Part shown: piece by piece, positions 52,533-61,589 of the stretch
Numbering within the stretch: position 1 is the stretch's first letter
Layout of the letters: the number at the start of each line of letters is the position of its first letter
Assembly: GCA_902497065.1 (NCBI GenBank)
Contig: CABVDH010000002.1
Span: forward strand, 62,001 to 126,000
Source of the DNA: an uncultured Collinsella sp.
Lineage (GTDB): Bacteria; Actinomycetota; Coriobacteriia; Coriobacteriales; Coriobacteriaceae
Reading direction: 5' to 3'
DNA: 64,000 nt
Notes under the pieces: model-generated
The model's input: the letters and a program-made list of their open reading frames with translations, nothing else
Databases searched by the model: none
Told to the model about the DNA's origin: nothing
Translations under genes and position numbers: made by a program

Positions 52533-53960
52533 TTATCGCTTGTTCCTTTTAAGAGCCGTTGTAATGGACACTTCGTGTCTATGAAGCTCAAAGCGAAGTA
52601 TTTTCTGATTAAGTCGATCAAAGGCAATTCGTTTTGAGTTGTCGCATGCTGTTCGTTTGTAATCAGGGCTAATTACTCCTTTGCAATCTGCGCTTTTAAT
52701 GCATTGAGTGCACAGCTGAAATGCCCAACATTTTTTACATGAATCGCTGGTCAGCTTTGAAACATTGATCATCTTTTCAATTTGACCTAAATCAAATCCT
52801 GAATCTAATGTACCGATATACATGTCCTTGGTTGTTTCGCTGACCCTTTCGCAAGGAAGAAGCGCTCCTGCTGTTGTCACAAATAGACGCGTAACTCCTG
52901 GCTCGCATGGACCACCGGGTATAGCTTTTGTTGGGATGTTCGAAGGTGCAAATCGCTTAATGTTTTGGTTGATGCTTGCAAGCGTATATGAAGCGAGCCT
53001 ATCGCTGCAGTTTCCTTTTTCGATCTTGCGCTCGTCCATAATTCTTGCTTTAAATAAGGCGTAATTCAGTTGACTTGAGAACTTGTCATTGTAGGGGGCG
53101 ATACGTCCGTTGCGTTCCAAGTAGTTGAATTGAACATCGCAAGCCTCGATATCCTTATCATTTATAAAGGAAGAGACTGTTTTATAGATGTTGTTCGTGT
53201 CGACTACGGCATTAAAATGAATATATTTGTTGCGTTCAGGATGGTTGTCTAAAATCATATGAACATTGTCTATAACTGCTTGGTATGAGGACTCACCATT
53301 AGCGTAATGCCTAGACTTATCATGGATTTGCTGCGGCCCGTCAAGACTGATTAGCAAATAGAATTCATGCCCAGAATCGAAGAAGAATTTAACCATATCT
53401 TCAGATAAAAGAGAGCAATTGGTTGTAATTCGAAATGAGATGTGTTTTCCTTCAAATACCTGTTCTGCATATTGAGTAATTAGCTTAATTTCACTAAATC
53501 GAAGGAGAGGTTCTCCTCCATAAAATGCTACGACCGGGTTTGGGTTGTCAATCGAGTGCATCTTAAAGAATTCGATTGCATGTTTGGCCGTCGAAACAGA
53601 CATAGAGTTATGACTGTGGGTTCTGTTGTATAAGGAGTTTTCGGAATAGATACAGTAATCACATCGGAAGTTGCAAGATTGAGTCAGCTGAAGGGTTATC
53701 ATCCGTAAATTTCTTTCCAGCTTAACTTTCAAAAGGTCAATTGATGGATAAGCGACATCCTGCAATGGCGAATCGCAGCAGTAGCCACATGATTGTAGTA
53801 ACTGGAATTCTTGGTCTGATTTATAGGAGTCGGGGCAAACTTCGCCTGCTTGGACTTCTGAGATGTAATTGAAGAGATCTTTGCTTACTGCAAGTATCTC
53901 GTTTCGATTGGCATCATAAATGTAGTGGCCCAAGAGGGTCTTTATGGGTAGAACTAACAT
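52533..53960 (-). CDS. Radical SAM/SPASM peptide maturase (CcpM-like)
   Basis: A 475-residue enzyme expected to cross-link the Cys-rich peptide. An N-terminal ~85-residue region has the position of a peptide-recognition (RRE-like) domain. The SAM cluster is Cys96, Cys100 and Cys103 in SCNFRCDYC. AFYGGEPLLR and LISLDGP are typical of the radical SAM core. The C-terminal SPASM region supplies further cluster Cys: GGPCEPG, LPCERV, CKKCWAFQLCTQC, ADCKG and ACDNS. ATG 53960 has AGAGG upstream; ATG 53978 has no ribosome site. It is the first gene of the operon. Confidence 0.88.
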   Translation of the reverse strand: MLVLPIKTLLGHYIYDANRNEILAVSKDLFNYISEVQAGEVCPDSYKSDQEFQLLQSCGYCCDSPLQDVAYPSIDLLKVKLERNLRMITLQLTQSCNFRCDYCIYSENSLYNRTHSHNSMSVSTAKHAIEFFKMHSIDNPNPVVAFYGGEPLLRFSEIKLITQYAEQVFEGKHISFRITTNCSLLSEDMVKFFFDSGHEFYLLISLDGPQQIHDKSRHYANGESSYQAVIDNVHMILDNHPERNKYIHFNAVVDTNNIYKTVSSFINDKDIEACDVQFNYLERNGRIAPYNDKFSSQLNYALFKARIMDERKIEKGNCSDRLASYTLASINQNIKRFAPSNIPTKAIPGGPCEPGVTRLFVTTAGALLPCERVSETTKDMYIGTLDSGFDLGQIEKMINVSKLTSDSCKKCWAFQLCTQCIKSADCKGVISPDYKRTACDNSKRIAFDRLNQKILRFELHRHEVSITTALKRNKR

Positions 53961-53979
53961 CTCTACCGCCTCTTTCATT

Positions 53980-54046
53980 TCACTAATGTTATTTTAGTGA
54001 ACTAAGATGTTTACTAAAAGGTAACCATTTATAAACGTATTGTCAA
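53980..54046 (-). promoter_or_regulatory. Promoter/operator region of the RiPP operon
   Basis: The minus strand has TTGACA (54041-54046) as a -35 candidate. A palindrome TCACTAA...TTAGTGA (53980-54000) lies close to the start codon, and a related TTTACTAA half-site lies near 54011. A repressor site overlapping the transcription start is plausible; the -10 is not clear. Confidence 0.45.
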
Positions 54047-54280
54047 ACATATATTGCTAAAACAGAAACAATTTATAGACTGAGTGGTCGTATCCTTTGG
54101 GCGATTGCTTCTATAATCTAGCCTTCGCTGCTGTCGGGAGGGAAGGTCTAGAACTCCGTTATCATGTTGAAACGCTTTAACTAATTTGACGTTCTCACGT
54201 GTTTTTTGTTTCAAAAGCGTTAGGATGGGACTCATAGCGTGGGGCGTAATGGGTGCCCCGCACACGATGGGAGGCTATCA

Positions 54281-55447
54281 ATGGCTAATCGTTTCGTTCT
54301 CAATACCATCTCTTATCATGGTTCCGGCGCCATCAAGGAGATCCCCGGTGAGCTCCAGCGTCGCGGCTACAAGAAGATCTTCGTCTGCTCCGACCCCGAT
54401 CTGGTCAAGTTTGGCGTTACCGCTAAGGTGACCGACGAGCTCGACGCCGCCGGCATCGCTTGGAGCCTCTACTCCGAGATTAAGCCCAACCCCACGATCC
54501 AGAACGTCAAGGACGGCGTCGAGGCCTTCAAGGCCGCCGAAGCTGACGCTATCGTGACCATCGGTGGCGGCTCCTCCATGGACACTGCCAAGGCCATCGG
54601 CATCATCATCAACAACCCCGAGTTCGCCGATGTCCGTAGCCTCGAGGGCGTTGCTCCGACTAAGAACCACGCCGTGTTCACCATCGCCGTGCCGACGACC
54701 GCCGGTACCGCCGCTGAGGTGACCATTAACTACGTCATCACCGACCCCGAGAAGGTCCGCAAGTTCGTGTGCGTCGATACCAACGACGCCCCCGAGGTCG
54801 CCGTCGTCGACCCCGATATGATGGCCTCCATGCCCGCCGGCCTGACCGCCTCTACCGGCATGGACGCTCTGACCCACGCCATCGAGGGCTACACCACCAA
54901 GGGCGCTTGGGAGCTCTCCGACATGTTCCACTTTGAGGCTATTAAGCTGATCAGCGAGAACCTGCGCGACTCCGTCGCCGAGGCCAAGTCCGGTCAGCCC
55001 GGCTCCGGCCGCGAGGGCATGGCTCTTGGTCAGTATGTCGCCGGCATGGGCTTCTCCAACGTCGGCCTGGGCATCGACCACGCCATGGCTCACACCCTGT
55101 CCGCTCACTACGACACCCCGCACGGCGTCGCTTGCGCCATGCTGCTGCCGATCGCCATGGAGTTCAACAAGCCGGTTTGCGCCGAGCGTCTGGCCAAGGT
55201 TGCCGTCGCCATGGGCGTTGACACCACGGGCATGAGCACCGACGAGGCTGCCGACGCCGCTATCGCCGCCGTCAAGCAGCTTTCCGCCGACGTGAATATC
55301 CCGCACGTCTGCGAGGCCATGAAGGCTGACGAGATCGAGGTCCTGGCCAAGGACGCCATGGCCGACGCCTGCTTCCCGGGCAACCCGCGCGAGGCGACGC
55401 TCGACGACGTCATCGAGCTCTTCAAGAAGATCTGCCCGGCTGCCTAG
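54281..55447 (+). CDS. Iron-containing alcohol dehydrogenase, FucO-like
   Basis: A 388-residue group III dehydrogenase reducing an aldehyde (lactaldehyde, propanal or similar) with NADH. The nucleotide-binding GGGSSMDTAKAIG and PTTAGTAAEVT are present, with metal ligands in STGMDALTHAIEGY, GLGIDHAMAHTLSAHYDTPHG. GGGAGG precedes ATG 54281; an upstream frame start at 54239 lies in a hairpin. Codon use is strongly biased to C-ending codons, as in highly expressed genes, in contrast to the A+T-rich island just before it. Confidence 0.93.
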   Translation: MANRFVLNTISYHGSGAIKEIPGELQRRGYKKIFVCSDPDLVKFGVTAKVTDELDAAGIAWSLYSEIKPNPTIQNVKDGVEAFKAAEADAIVTIGGGSSMDTAKAIGIIINNPEFADVRSLEGVAPTKNHAVFTIAVPTTAGTAAEVTINYVITDPEKVRKFVCVDTNDAPEVAVVDPDMMASMPAGLTASTGMDALTHAIEGYTTKGAWELSDMFHFEAIKLISENLRDSVAEAKSGQPGSGREGMALGQYVAGMGFSNVGLGIDHAMAHTLSAHYDTPHGVACAMLLPIAMEFNKPVCAERLAKVAVAMGVDTTGMSTDEAADAAIAAVKQLSADVNIPHVCEAMKADEIEVLAKDAMADACFPGNPREATLDDVIELFKKICPAA

Positions 55448-55500
55448 CCCAGTTTGGTGGTCCTTCGCCCGTAGGTGTATGGTCTTTTGACGTGCCGCTG

Positions 55501-55533
55501 GCCCCGCCGTGCTACGCACGGCGGGGCTTTTTG
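55501..55533 (+). terminator. Terminator of the alcohol dehydrogenase gene
   Basis: GCCCCGCCGTGC and GCACGGCGGGGC form a 12-bp stem with loop TAC, followed by TTTTTG. Confidence 0.95.
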
Positions 55534-55609
55534 TGCTGCGTCGATGCCCTGAGACGGACAAAACCAAGGCGTACTGCCCGCTGCGGATAGGTGGTGCACT
55601 TCCCTGCGT

Positions 55610-55840
55610 GCATTTTTGGGAGTATTCAACAAGCTCTTAAAAATGCATAACGTTGTGAATGGGCGGTAGTGATCCGCAGGCGCCCATCGACAGCCATTGT
55701 GGGCGGGCTATCGATGAGTGGAGGGGGTTGTTACTGAGTTTCTGCTTTGCGACGACCTGCAACACTGCTGTAACCGCGTCGTTTTGTCGTTCGTGATGGG
55801 GCCGTTGGGGCCCACGGTGCTGAATACTCCGTTTTTTGCA
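55610..55840. repeat. 231-bp element with inverted ends, copy 2
   Basis: TGCATTTTTGGGAGTATTC at 55610 and GAATACTCCGTTTTTTGCA at 55822-55840 form inverted ends 231 bp apart, matching 27582-27812. The flanks after the right end are also alike (CACGG, then TGGGG and ACC). The rest of the 604-bp gap contains only the preceding terminator and the M42 leader. Confidence 0.7.
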
Positions 55841-55930
55841 CGGTCCAAGGTGGGGCACCCTGAGACGAAGCAAAAAGATGCCTCATTTCTATGCAAATAC
55901 CAATAGGATTTATGCAAGATTGAGATTGTA

Positions 55931-56010
55931 AACCGTGCACGTGCACAAAACCGGTGCGGGGACGTCTGGAGGCGGCTCGGCTCCTGGGGCATTGCACGTG
56001 CAGAACGGTT
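55931..56010 (+). promoter_or_regulatory. Hairpin-forming leader of the M42 peptidase gene
   Basis: AACCGTGCACGTGCA (55931-55945) can pair with TGCACGTGCAGAACGGTT (55993-56010), with a 3-nt bulge. The core TGCACGTGCA is itself palindromic, so it could also be a pair of protein sites. It lies about 40 bp before the gene. Confidence 0.5.
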
Positions 56011-56051
56011 AAAATCGGGACTCGGTCTTAGTTTTACTTGGAAGGATGCAT

Positions 56052-57095
56052 ATGACTTCTAATATTGATGCTTCTCTAGAGGAGACGCTCTCCTATATCG
56101 CAGGACAGCTTAAGACGCTGACTTCTATTGCCTCCCCTACCGGCTATACCCGTGCGGCGACTGATTATCTGATGGAGACCCTGCGCGATATGGGGTTTGG
56201 GCCTGAGCGTTCTAATAAGGGTAACGTGCTCGTTGAGCTTGGCGGCGAGGGCGAGCCGCTCGTACTGGCGAGCCATGTCGATACCCTGGGCGCCATGGTG
56301 CGCTCCATCAAGGACAATGGCCGCTTGCGCCCCACGACGCTCGGCGGGCATCAGTGGTCTACGGCCGATGGCGAGAACTGCACCGTTTATACGCGCGATG
56401 GCAATGTCTACACGGGTGTGGTCCTCAATACCGAGCCTTCGGCGCACGTGTCCGATGAGCCGGTCAAGACCATCGAGAAGAACATGGAAATCCTGCTCGA
56501 CGAGAACGTTGACAGCAAGGACGATGTGCTCGAGCTGGGTATTCAAACCGGCGACATCATCGCTATGGATCCGCGCACCACGGTGACGGAGAGCGGCTAC
56601 ATCAAGAGTCGCTTCCTTGACGACAAGCTGTCCGCGTCGATTCTGCTGGGTTTGGCCCGCGCCGTCGCCGAAGGCGAGGTGACGCTTTCGCGCAAGGTTT
56701 CGTTGCTCTTTACGGTGTACGAGGAGGTCGGCCACGGCGGTGCCTTTGTGCCGGCCGACACGCGCGAGATGATCAGCGTTGACATGGGCTGCGTGGGCGA
56801 TGATCTGGGCTGCACCGAGCGCATGGTTTCGATTTGTGCCAAGGATTCGGGCGGTCCGTACAACTACGACCTGGTGACCACGCTGTCCAATATCGCGCGC
56901 GAGCTTGAACTTGACTACGCCATCGACGTGTACCCGCACTACGGCTCGGACGTCGAGGCCACGCTTTCGGCTGGCTACGACATTCGCCATGGCCTGATCG
57001 GCCCCGGCGTGTACGCGAGCCACAACTACGAGCGCAGCCACATGGACGGCGTGCGCAACACCTACGAGCTGGTCCGAGCCTACGTACAACGCTAG
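56052..57095 (+). CDS. M42-family metallopeptidase
   Basis: A 347-residue cytoplasmic aminopeptidase with two metal ions (FrvX/glutamyl aminopeptidase type). Metal-site motifs are LASHVDTLGAMV, FLDDKLSA, TVYEEVGHGGAF (catalytic Glu and metal Glu), ISVDMG and the C-terminal YASHNYERSH. ATG 56052 has AAGG at proper spacing; ATG 56046 is too close to it. It probably recycles peptides. A terminator follows. Confidence 0.92.
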   Translation: MTSNIDASLEETLSYIAGQLKTLTSIASPTGYTRAATDYLMETLRDMGFGPERSNKGNVLVELGGEGEPLVLASHVDTLGAMVRSIKDNGRLRPTTLGGHQWSTADGENCTVYTRDGNVYTGVVLNTEPSAHVSDEPVKTIEKNMEILLDENVDSKDDVLELGIQTGDIIAMDPRTTVTESGYIKSRFLDDKLSASILLGLARAVAEGEVTLSRKVSLLFTVYEEVGHGGAFVPADTREMISVDMGCVGDDLGCTERMVSICAKDSGGPYNYDLVTTLSNIARELELDYAIDVYPHYGSDVEATLSAGYDIRHGLIGPGVYASHNYERSHMDGVRNTYELVRAYVQR

Positions 57096-57130
57096 GGGAG
57101 CAGCTTGCGACTCGGCTGACCCATTGCTCT

Positions 57131-57157
57131 AAGGCCCGATTGCTCGGGCCTTTTTTC
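57131..57157 (+). terminator. Terminator of the M42 gene
   Basis: AAGGCCCGA and TCGGGCCTT with a 4-nt loop, followed by a run of T. Confidence 0.94.
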
Positions 57158-57235
57158 GCTTCAGTCTGTTTAGTATTATGCTGTTTGTAACTAATTAACT
57201 ATACGTTTGGAATACTTAACGAGGTGATGCGGTGT

Positions 57236-58609
57236 ATGGATACATCTGAGTACTTGTCTATGGGTGATGCTGCCCGCCTGTTGGGCGTTACGAAAGCCCG
57301 CATATCGCAACTTGCCGCATCGGGGACGCTTGTGTGCGATATTGTGGGCGGCCGGAAGATGGTCGAGCACAATTCTGCGATCGCCTATCAAAAGGTCCGT
57401 AAGCGAGGACGTCGTCCTGCGGCCGATGTGGGACGCAAGTTTACGCTGATGTCGGCCGACCATGAGGTCGCGCATGTCTCATTTGATCCGACGCGCGAGT
57501 TTCCCTTCGAAATCGCCGAGGTCCTTGATACGCAACGAATGCCGTTTGGCACGTGCTCGAGCTCTTCTCCTGCGGTGAATAAACGGGAGCTCAACGTGTG
57601 GTGGAGCCATCGGTCGGTGCCCGATGTTCGCCCTGGACTCGTCTCGCGCTATCGTGAACTGGGAATTGCCAGTGGCATCGAGGTTCCGGTTCGGTGCCTG
57701 GGCCTATCGCTTTCGGATTGCTATTGGCTGCGGCCGACTGATTGCGACGAACTCAAATGGCAAAACATCAATTACTTTGAGAACGAATTTGAGCGATCGG
57801 CGCCCGAAGAGCGTTCGGGTTGGCTGGAAGGCATCGGTCTTAAAAATCCGGATAACACGTCCGAGGGCGAGCTCCCTAAATCGTGGATGATTCGCAACGG
57901 TGTTCGCGTTCTGGTCAAGGGGTGCGGCATGGACGATCAACGTCCCTTTAACGAGGCGGTCGCAACGGCACTGCATCGCCGCCTGCTATCGGAGGGCGAG
58001 TTTGTTCCTTATACGGTTGAGCGGATGTTCGATGGCCCTGTCTGTCTGTGCGACGACTTTCTTGATGGCCGCGAGGAATATGTTCCGGCTGTTTACGTTA
58101 AGAACGCCCTTGGCGGCCAGCGGGGAAACTCGACATACGATCGATACTGTCGCTACCTTGGCAAGCATGGTGCCGATGAGGCCGCTGTGAGAAGGTCTAT
58201 GTCGCAGATGATTGTCTGCGATGCCCTTTTGGCCAACAGCGACCGCCATTGGCGAAACTTCGGCATCATCCGCAATGTCGACACCCTGGAGATAAAACCT
58301 GCTCCGCTGTTCGATAGCGGCAACTGCCTGTGGTACAACGTGCCAACTGCCGTGCTCGCAGCTGGGGAGTTTGGGTTTTCCGCTAAGCCGTTTGGACCCG
58401 ACCCTTCCGTCCAGCTGGCGCTTGCGGACTCACTCGGTTGGTTCGACGCATCGCGACTCGACGGATTTGTTGATGAGGCGATCGAGATTCTTTCGCAGAG
58501 CGAATGGGCGACGGCGGAGGGTCGACTCGAGGCCATTTGCCGTGGCCTCGAGCGTCGCGTAATCGAGGTTAGTGCCGCCGTTGAGGTACTTCGACACGTG
58601 CAGCGATAA
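57236..58609 (+). CDS. HTH-HipA-like kinase fusion protein
   Basis: A 457-residue protein. Residues 1-55 form an excisionase/MerR-like helix-turn-helix (LSMGDAARLLGVTKARISQLA). The C-terminal half is HipA-like: catalytic NSDRHWRNFG (Asp and Asn) and the metal-binding PLFDSGN. In classical systems HipA and the DNA-binding HipB are separate; here one chain seems to hold both, and no hipB adjoins it. ATG 57236 is chosen with GAGG upstream; ATG 57227 is too close. The target is unknown. The upstream 80 bp are A+T-rich, likely the promoter. Confidence 0.78.
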   Translation: MDTSEYLSMGDAARLLGVTKARISQLAASGTLVCDIVGGRKMVEHNSAIAYQKVRKRGRRPAADVGRKFTLMSADHEVAHVSFDPTREFPFEIAEVLDTQRMPFGTCSSSSPAVNKRELNVWWSHRSVPDVRPGLVSRYRELGIASGIEVPVRCLGLSLSDCYWLRPTDCDELKWQNINYFENEFERSAPEERSGWLEGIGLKNPDNTSEGELPKSWMIRNGVRVLVKGCGMDDQRPFNEAVATALHRRLLSEGEFVPYTVERMFDGPVCLCDDFLDGREEYVPAVYVKNALGGQRGNSTYDRYCRYLGKHGADEAAVRRSMSQMIVCDALLANSDRHWRNFGIIRNVDTLEIKPAPLFDSGNCLWYNVPTAVLAAGEFGFSAKPFGPDPSVQLALADSLGWFDASRLDGFVDEAIEILSQSEWATAEGRLEAICRGLERRVIEVSAAVEVLRHVQR

Positions 58610-58617
58610 ACCCGCGG

Positions 58618-59718
58618 CTACTTAAGTGCGCCGGTCACCGTGCCGCCGCCGAGGACGATGTCGCCGCGGTAGACTACAACGGCCTGGCCGGGGGCGATGG
58701 CTCGCTGCGGCTCGTCAAAAGTCAGCAGCATTTGTCCGTCGGCGCCACGTGTAAGGGTCGCTGCCTGGTCCTTTTGACGGTAGCGGTACTTGGCGCCCAC
58801 GCGAATGCCGCCGGCATCGAGCCCTGCCTCCATGCGGTCGGCGGGGGCGCTCCAGATCCAGTCGTTGGCCGTGAGCGCCGTGGCCGTCAGGTCCTCGGCC
58901 TCGCCCAGATGCACAATGTTGTTGGCGGCATCGACGCCCGTTACGTACACGGGATGCGCCATCGCGACGCCCAGGCCCTTGCGCTGGCCGATGGTATAGC
59001 GCAGCGCGCCGTTGTGGCGCCCGACCACGCTGCCGTCGCGCCACACGATGTCGCCCGGTGCAGCGGGATGTCCGCAGCGGCGCTCGATATAGCCCGCGTA
59101 GTCACCGTCTGGAATAAAGCAGATATCCTCGCTTTCGGCCTTTTTGGCGTTGATGAAGCCCTGCTCGGCGGCAATGCGGCGCACGTCGCGCTCCTTGTCC
59201 AGCCCGGCCAGCGGAAAGATCGTGCGTGCCAGACGCTCTTGCGTGAGCGAATACAAAAAGTAGCTCTGGTCCTTTTTGGGGTCCTCGCCGCGATGCAGCT
59301 GCCAGGTGCCGTCGGACGTCTGGCTCGTTTTGGCGTAGTGACCTGTGGCGATGTAGTCGCAGCCCATATCGAGCGCTGCATCGAGCAGCGCGCCAAACTT
59401 AATATGGCGGTTGCAGATGATACACGGGTTGGGCGTCAGCCCCTCCTGGTAGGCGGTCACGAAGCGCTCGATAACATTGCGGTCGAAGGTCTGCTGCAGA
59501 TCGAGCACATGGTGGGGTATCCCCAGGCGCTCGGCGACAGCCTTTGCATCGGCGATGTCGCGGTCGACTTTGCTCATGCCTGTGACGGGATCGGGCGCGG
59601 GACAGGTGAGGCGCATGGTGGCACCGACACATTCGTAGCCCTGGCTTTTGAGTAGGTACGCGGTCACGCTGGAATCGACGCCGCCGCTCATGGCGACGAG
59701 CACGCGCTTGTTGTGCAT
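58618..59718 (-). CDS. mnmA: tRNA-specific 2-thiouridylase
   Basis: A 366-residue enzyme that thiolates U34 of Lys, Glu and Gln tRNAs. The PP-loop SGGVDSS (11-17) activates tRNA with ATP; Cys99 in NPCIICN and the Cys in SEDICFIPDG are the catalytic pair. The C-terminal beta-barrel is intact. AAGGAG precedes ATG 59718; the frame to 59883 crosses a terminator and is rejected. It is convergent with the HipA-like gene. It lies 183 bp after cysK, which ends with its own terminator. Confidence 0.96.
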   Translation of the reverse strand: MHNKRVLVAMSGGVDSSVTAYLLKSQGYECVGATMRLTCPAPDPVTGMSKVDRDIADAKAVAERLGIPHHVLDLQQTFDRNVIERFVTAYQEGLTPNPCIICNRHIKFGALLDAALDMGCDYIATGHYAKTSQTSDGTWQLHRGEDPKKDQSYFLYSLTQERLARTIFPLAGLDKERDVRRIAAEQGFINAKKAESEDICFIPDGDYAGYIERRCGHPAAPGDIVWRDGSVVGRHNGALRYTIGQRKGLGVAMAHPVYVTGVDAANNIVHLGEAEDLTATALTANDWIWSAPADRMEAGLDAGGIRVGAKYRYRQKDQAATLTRGADGQMLLTFDEPQRAIAPGQAVVVYRGDIVLGGGTVTGALK

Positions 59719-59742
59719 GGGGAGGTTCTCCTTGGTGGCATA

Positions 59743-59786
59743 TGGCCAAAAAAGAAAAGCGGCGCGGGAGGCTGGTTCCGCGCCGC
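59743..59786 (-). terminator. Terminator of cysK
   Basis: GCGGCGCGG and CCGCGCCGC (59759-59786) form a 9-bp stem; on the minus strand a long T-rich run follows. Confidence 0.93.
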
Positions 59787-59901
59787 AGACATTGTAGCAA
59801 GTTCGGACGACTCGTGGGACACCCTGATGGGATGGGCTCAGACTGCCGGGAGAGAGAGGAGACCGGCTCGTCCCTGGGCTCAACCTATGGGCGACGGGCC
59901 C

Positions 59902-60840
59902 TTAGTCCTGGAAGAGCGCCGTGGACAGGTAGCGCTCGCCGGTGTCGGCAAGCAGGGCCACGATGGTCTTACCCTCGTTCTCGGGACGCTTGGCCAGTTG
60001 CAGTGCGGCCCACACGGCGGCACCGGACGAAATGCCCACGAGCACGCCCTCCTTGTGGCCCACGGCGCGGCCGGTGGCAAAGGCGTCGTCGTTCTCGACG
60101 GGGATGATTTCGTCGTAGACCTGGGTGTCGAGGACGTCGGGCACAAAGCCGGCACCGATGCCCTGGATCTTGTGCGGGCCGGCCTGGCCCTTGGAGAGCA
60201 CCGGGGAGGTGGCGGGCTCGACGGCGACGACCTTAATCTCGGGGTTCTGCTCCTTGAGGAACTCGCCCACGCCGGTCACGGTACCACCGGTGCCAACGCC
60301 GGCGACGAAGATGTCGACCTTGCCGTCGGTGTCGTCCCAGATCTCGGGGCCGGTCGTTGCCTTGTGAATGGCGGGGTTGGCGGGGTTCACAAACTGGCCG
60401 GCGATGATGCTGTTGGGAGTCTCCTTCTGCAGCTCCTCGGCCTTGGCGATAGCGCCCTTCATGCCCTTGGAACCGTCGGTGAGTACGAGCTGTGCGCCAT
60501 ATGCCTGCATAAGCTTGCGGCGCTCGACGGACATGGTTTCGGGCATGGTGATGATCACCTTGTAGCCGCGGGCGGCCGCCACCGAGGCGATGCCGACGCC
60601 GGTGTTGCCGCTCGTGGGCTCGATGATGGTATAGTCGCCGCCGCGCACGAGCTTGCCTGCCTTCTCGGCCTCGTCAATCATGTTCTTGGCGACGCGGTCT
60701 TTAACGGATCCGGCTGGGTTGAAGTATTCCAGTTTGACGAGCACGCGGGCCTTGAGGTCCTCGTCGGCCTCAAAGTGGGTGAGCTCCAGAAGCGGGGTGT
60801 GGCCGATAAGCTGATCGATGGACGTGTAAACCTTGCTCAT
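59902..60840 (-). CDS. cysK: Cysteine synthase A (O-acetylserine sulfhydrylase)
   Basis: A 312-residue PLP enzyme making cysteine from O-acetylserine and sulfide. The Schiff-base Lys47 is in NPAGSVKDRV; the phosphate loop GTGGTVTGVG and PTSGNTGVGIA are typical. GAGG precedes ATG 60840. It is divergent from an Rrf2-family gene with Cys ligands, across a 253-bp gap with nested palindromes (60899-60938), which suggests regulation of sulfur supply as with CymR or IscR. Confidence 0.96.
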   Translation of the reverse strand: MSKVYTSIDQLIGHTPLLELTHFEADEDLKARVLVKLEYFNPAGSVKDRVAKNMIDEAEKAGKLVRGGDYTIIEPTSGNTGVGIASVAAARGYKVIITMPETMSVERRKLMQAYGAQLVLTDGSKGMKGAIAKAEELQKETPNSIIAGQFVNPANPAIHKATTGPEIWDDTDGKVDIFVAGVGTGGTVTGVGEFLKEQNPEIKVVAVEPATSPVLSKGQAGPHKIQGIGAGFVPDVLDTQVYDEIIPVENDDAFATGRAVGHKEGVLVGISSGAAVWAALQLAKRPENEGKTIVALLADTGERYLSTALFQD

Positions 60841-60898
60841 GGTGAACCTCCAAAGTGTTCAAGTTGCTGGTTGCCGTGTGGTTTTACGGCGTGTCTAG

Positions 60899-60938
60899 CA
60901 GCTAAACCCATAAACCTTATAGGTTGTTCGTTTAGCTG
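60899..60938. promoter_or_regulatory. Nested palindromes in the cysK control region
   Basis: CAGCTAAAC (60899-60907) pairs with GTTTAGCTG (60930-60938); inside lies AACCTTATAGGTT (60913-60925), also a palindrome. It is about 60 bp upstream of cysK and a candidate site for the divergent Rrf2 regulator. Confidence 0.6.
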
Positions 60939-61093
60939 TTGGCAAGCATAGTAGACACTAAAGCCTAGTAATGCAATAGGAAATAGAAGATTATTACAAG
61001 CTGATTAACCATCTTGACCGGAATGGGTATTTCCAAAGCTAATTTTTCGGCTAGAATTTCAACGGACTAAAAGACCGAAAGGCAGCACTATAT

Positions 61094-61522
61094 ATGTTGG
61101 TTTCTACTAAGGGCAGGTACGCCCTGCGCGTTATGGTTGACCTGGCCGAGCACCAGGCGGCCGGTCGCATCCCGCTCAAAGAGATTGCGGCGCGACAGGG
61201 GATTTCCGAGAAATATCTCGAAAACATCTTGGCTACGCTCGTGCGCGCCAACATGCTCTCGGGCATGCGTGGCAAGGGCGGCGGCTACGTGCTCACGCGC
61301 CCGCCCGAGCAGTACACGGTGGGCGAGATCTTGCGCCTGACCGAGGGCAGCCTGGCGCCGGTCGCCTGCCTGGATGGCGACTGCAAGGGTTGCTCGCGCT
61401 CGGATGAGTGCCCCACGCTCGATGTGTGGAAGAACCTGGACAAGCTCATCAACGACTACCTCGACGGTGTGACGCTCGACCAGCTCGTCGCCCCCAGCGA
61501 AGGCTACGACTACGTCATCTAG
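61094..61522 (+). CDS. Rrf2-family regulator, IscR/CymR-like
   Basis: A 142-residue winged-helix regulator (STKGRYALRVMVDLA start; GISEKYLENILATL recognition helix; GKGGGYVLTRP wing). Cys92, Cys97, Cys100 and Cys106 fall where IscR holds its [2Fe-2S] cluster, so it may sense cluster status; CymR-like regulators instead bind CysK. Divergence from cysK favours a sulfur or cysteine role. The start is ATG 61094 and a bidirectional terminator follows. Confidence 0.9.
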   Translation: MLVSTKGRYALRVMVDLAEHQAAGRIPLKEIAARQGISEKYLENILATLVRANMLSGMRGKGGGYVLTRPPEQYTVGEILRLTEGSLAPVACLDGDCKGCSRSDECPTLDVWKNLDKLINDYLDGVTLDQLVAPSEGYDYVI

Positions 61523-61589
61523 CCCACCTGCCATTTGGGGACGGGGTGGAAATGGTAGATTTTCTTGCCCTCTGAGGATTGACAAATAA

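Noticed and set aside
53979..54280. Second precursor peptide upstream of the maturase
   Set aside because: The short frames there have no ribosome site, no Cys-rich or repeated core, and the region looks like promoter DNA.
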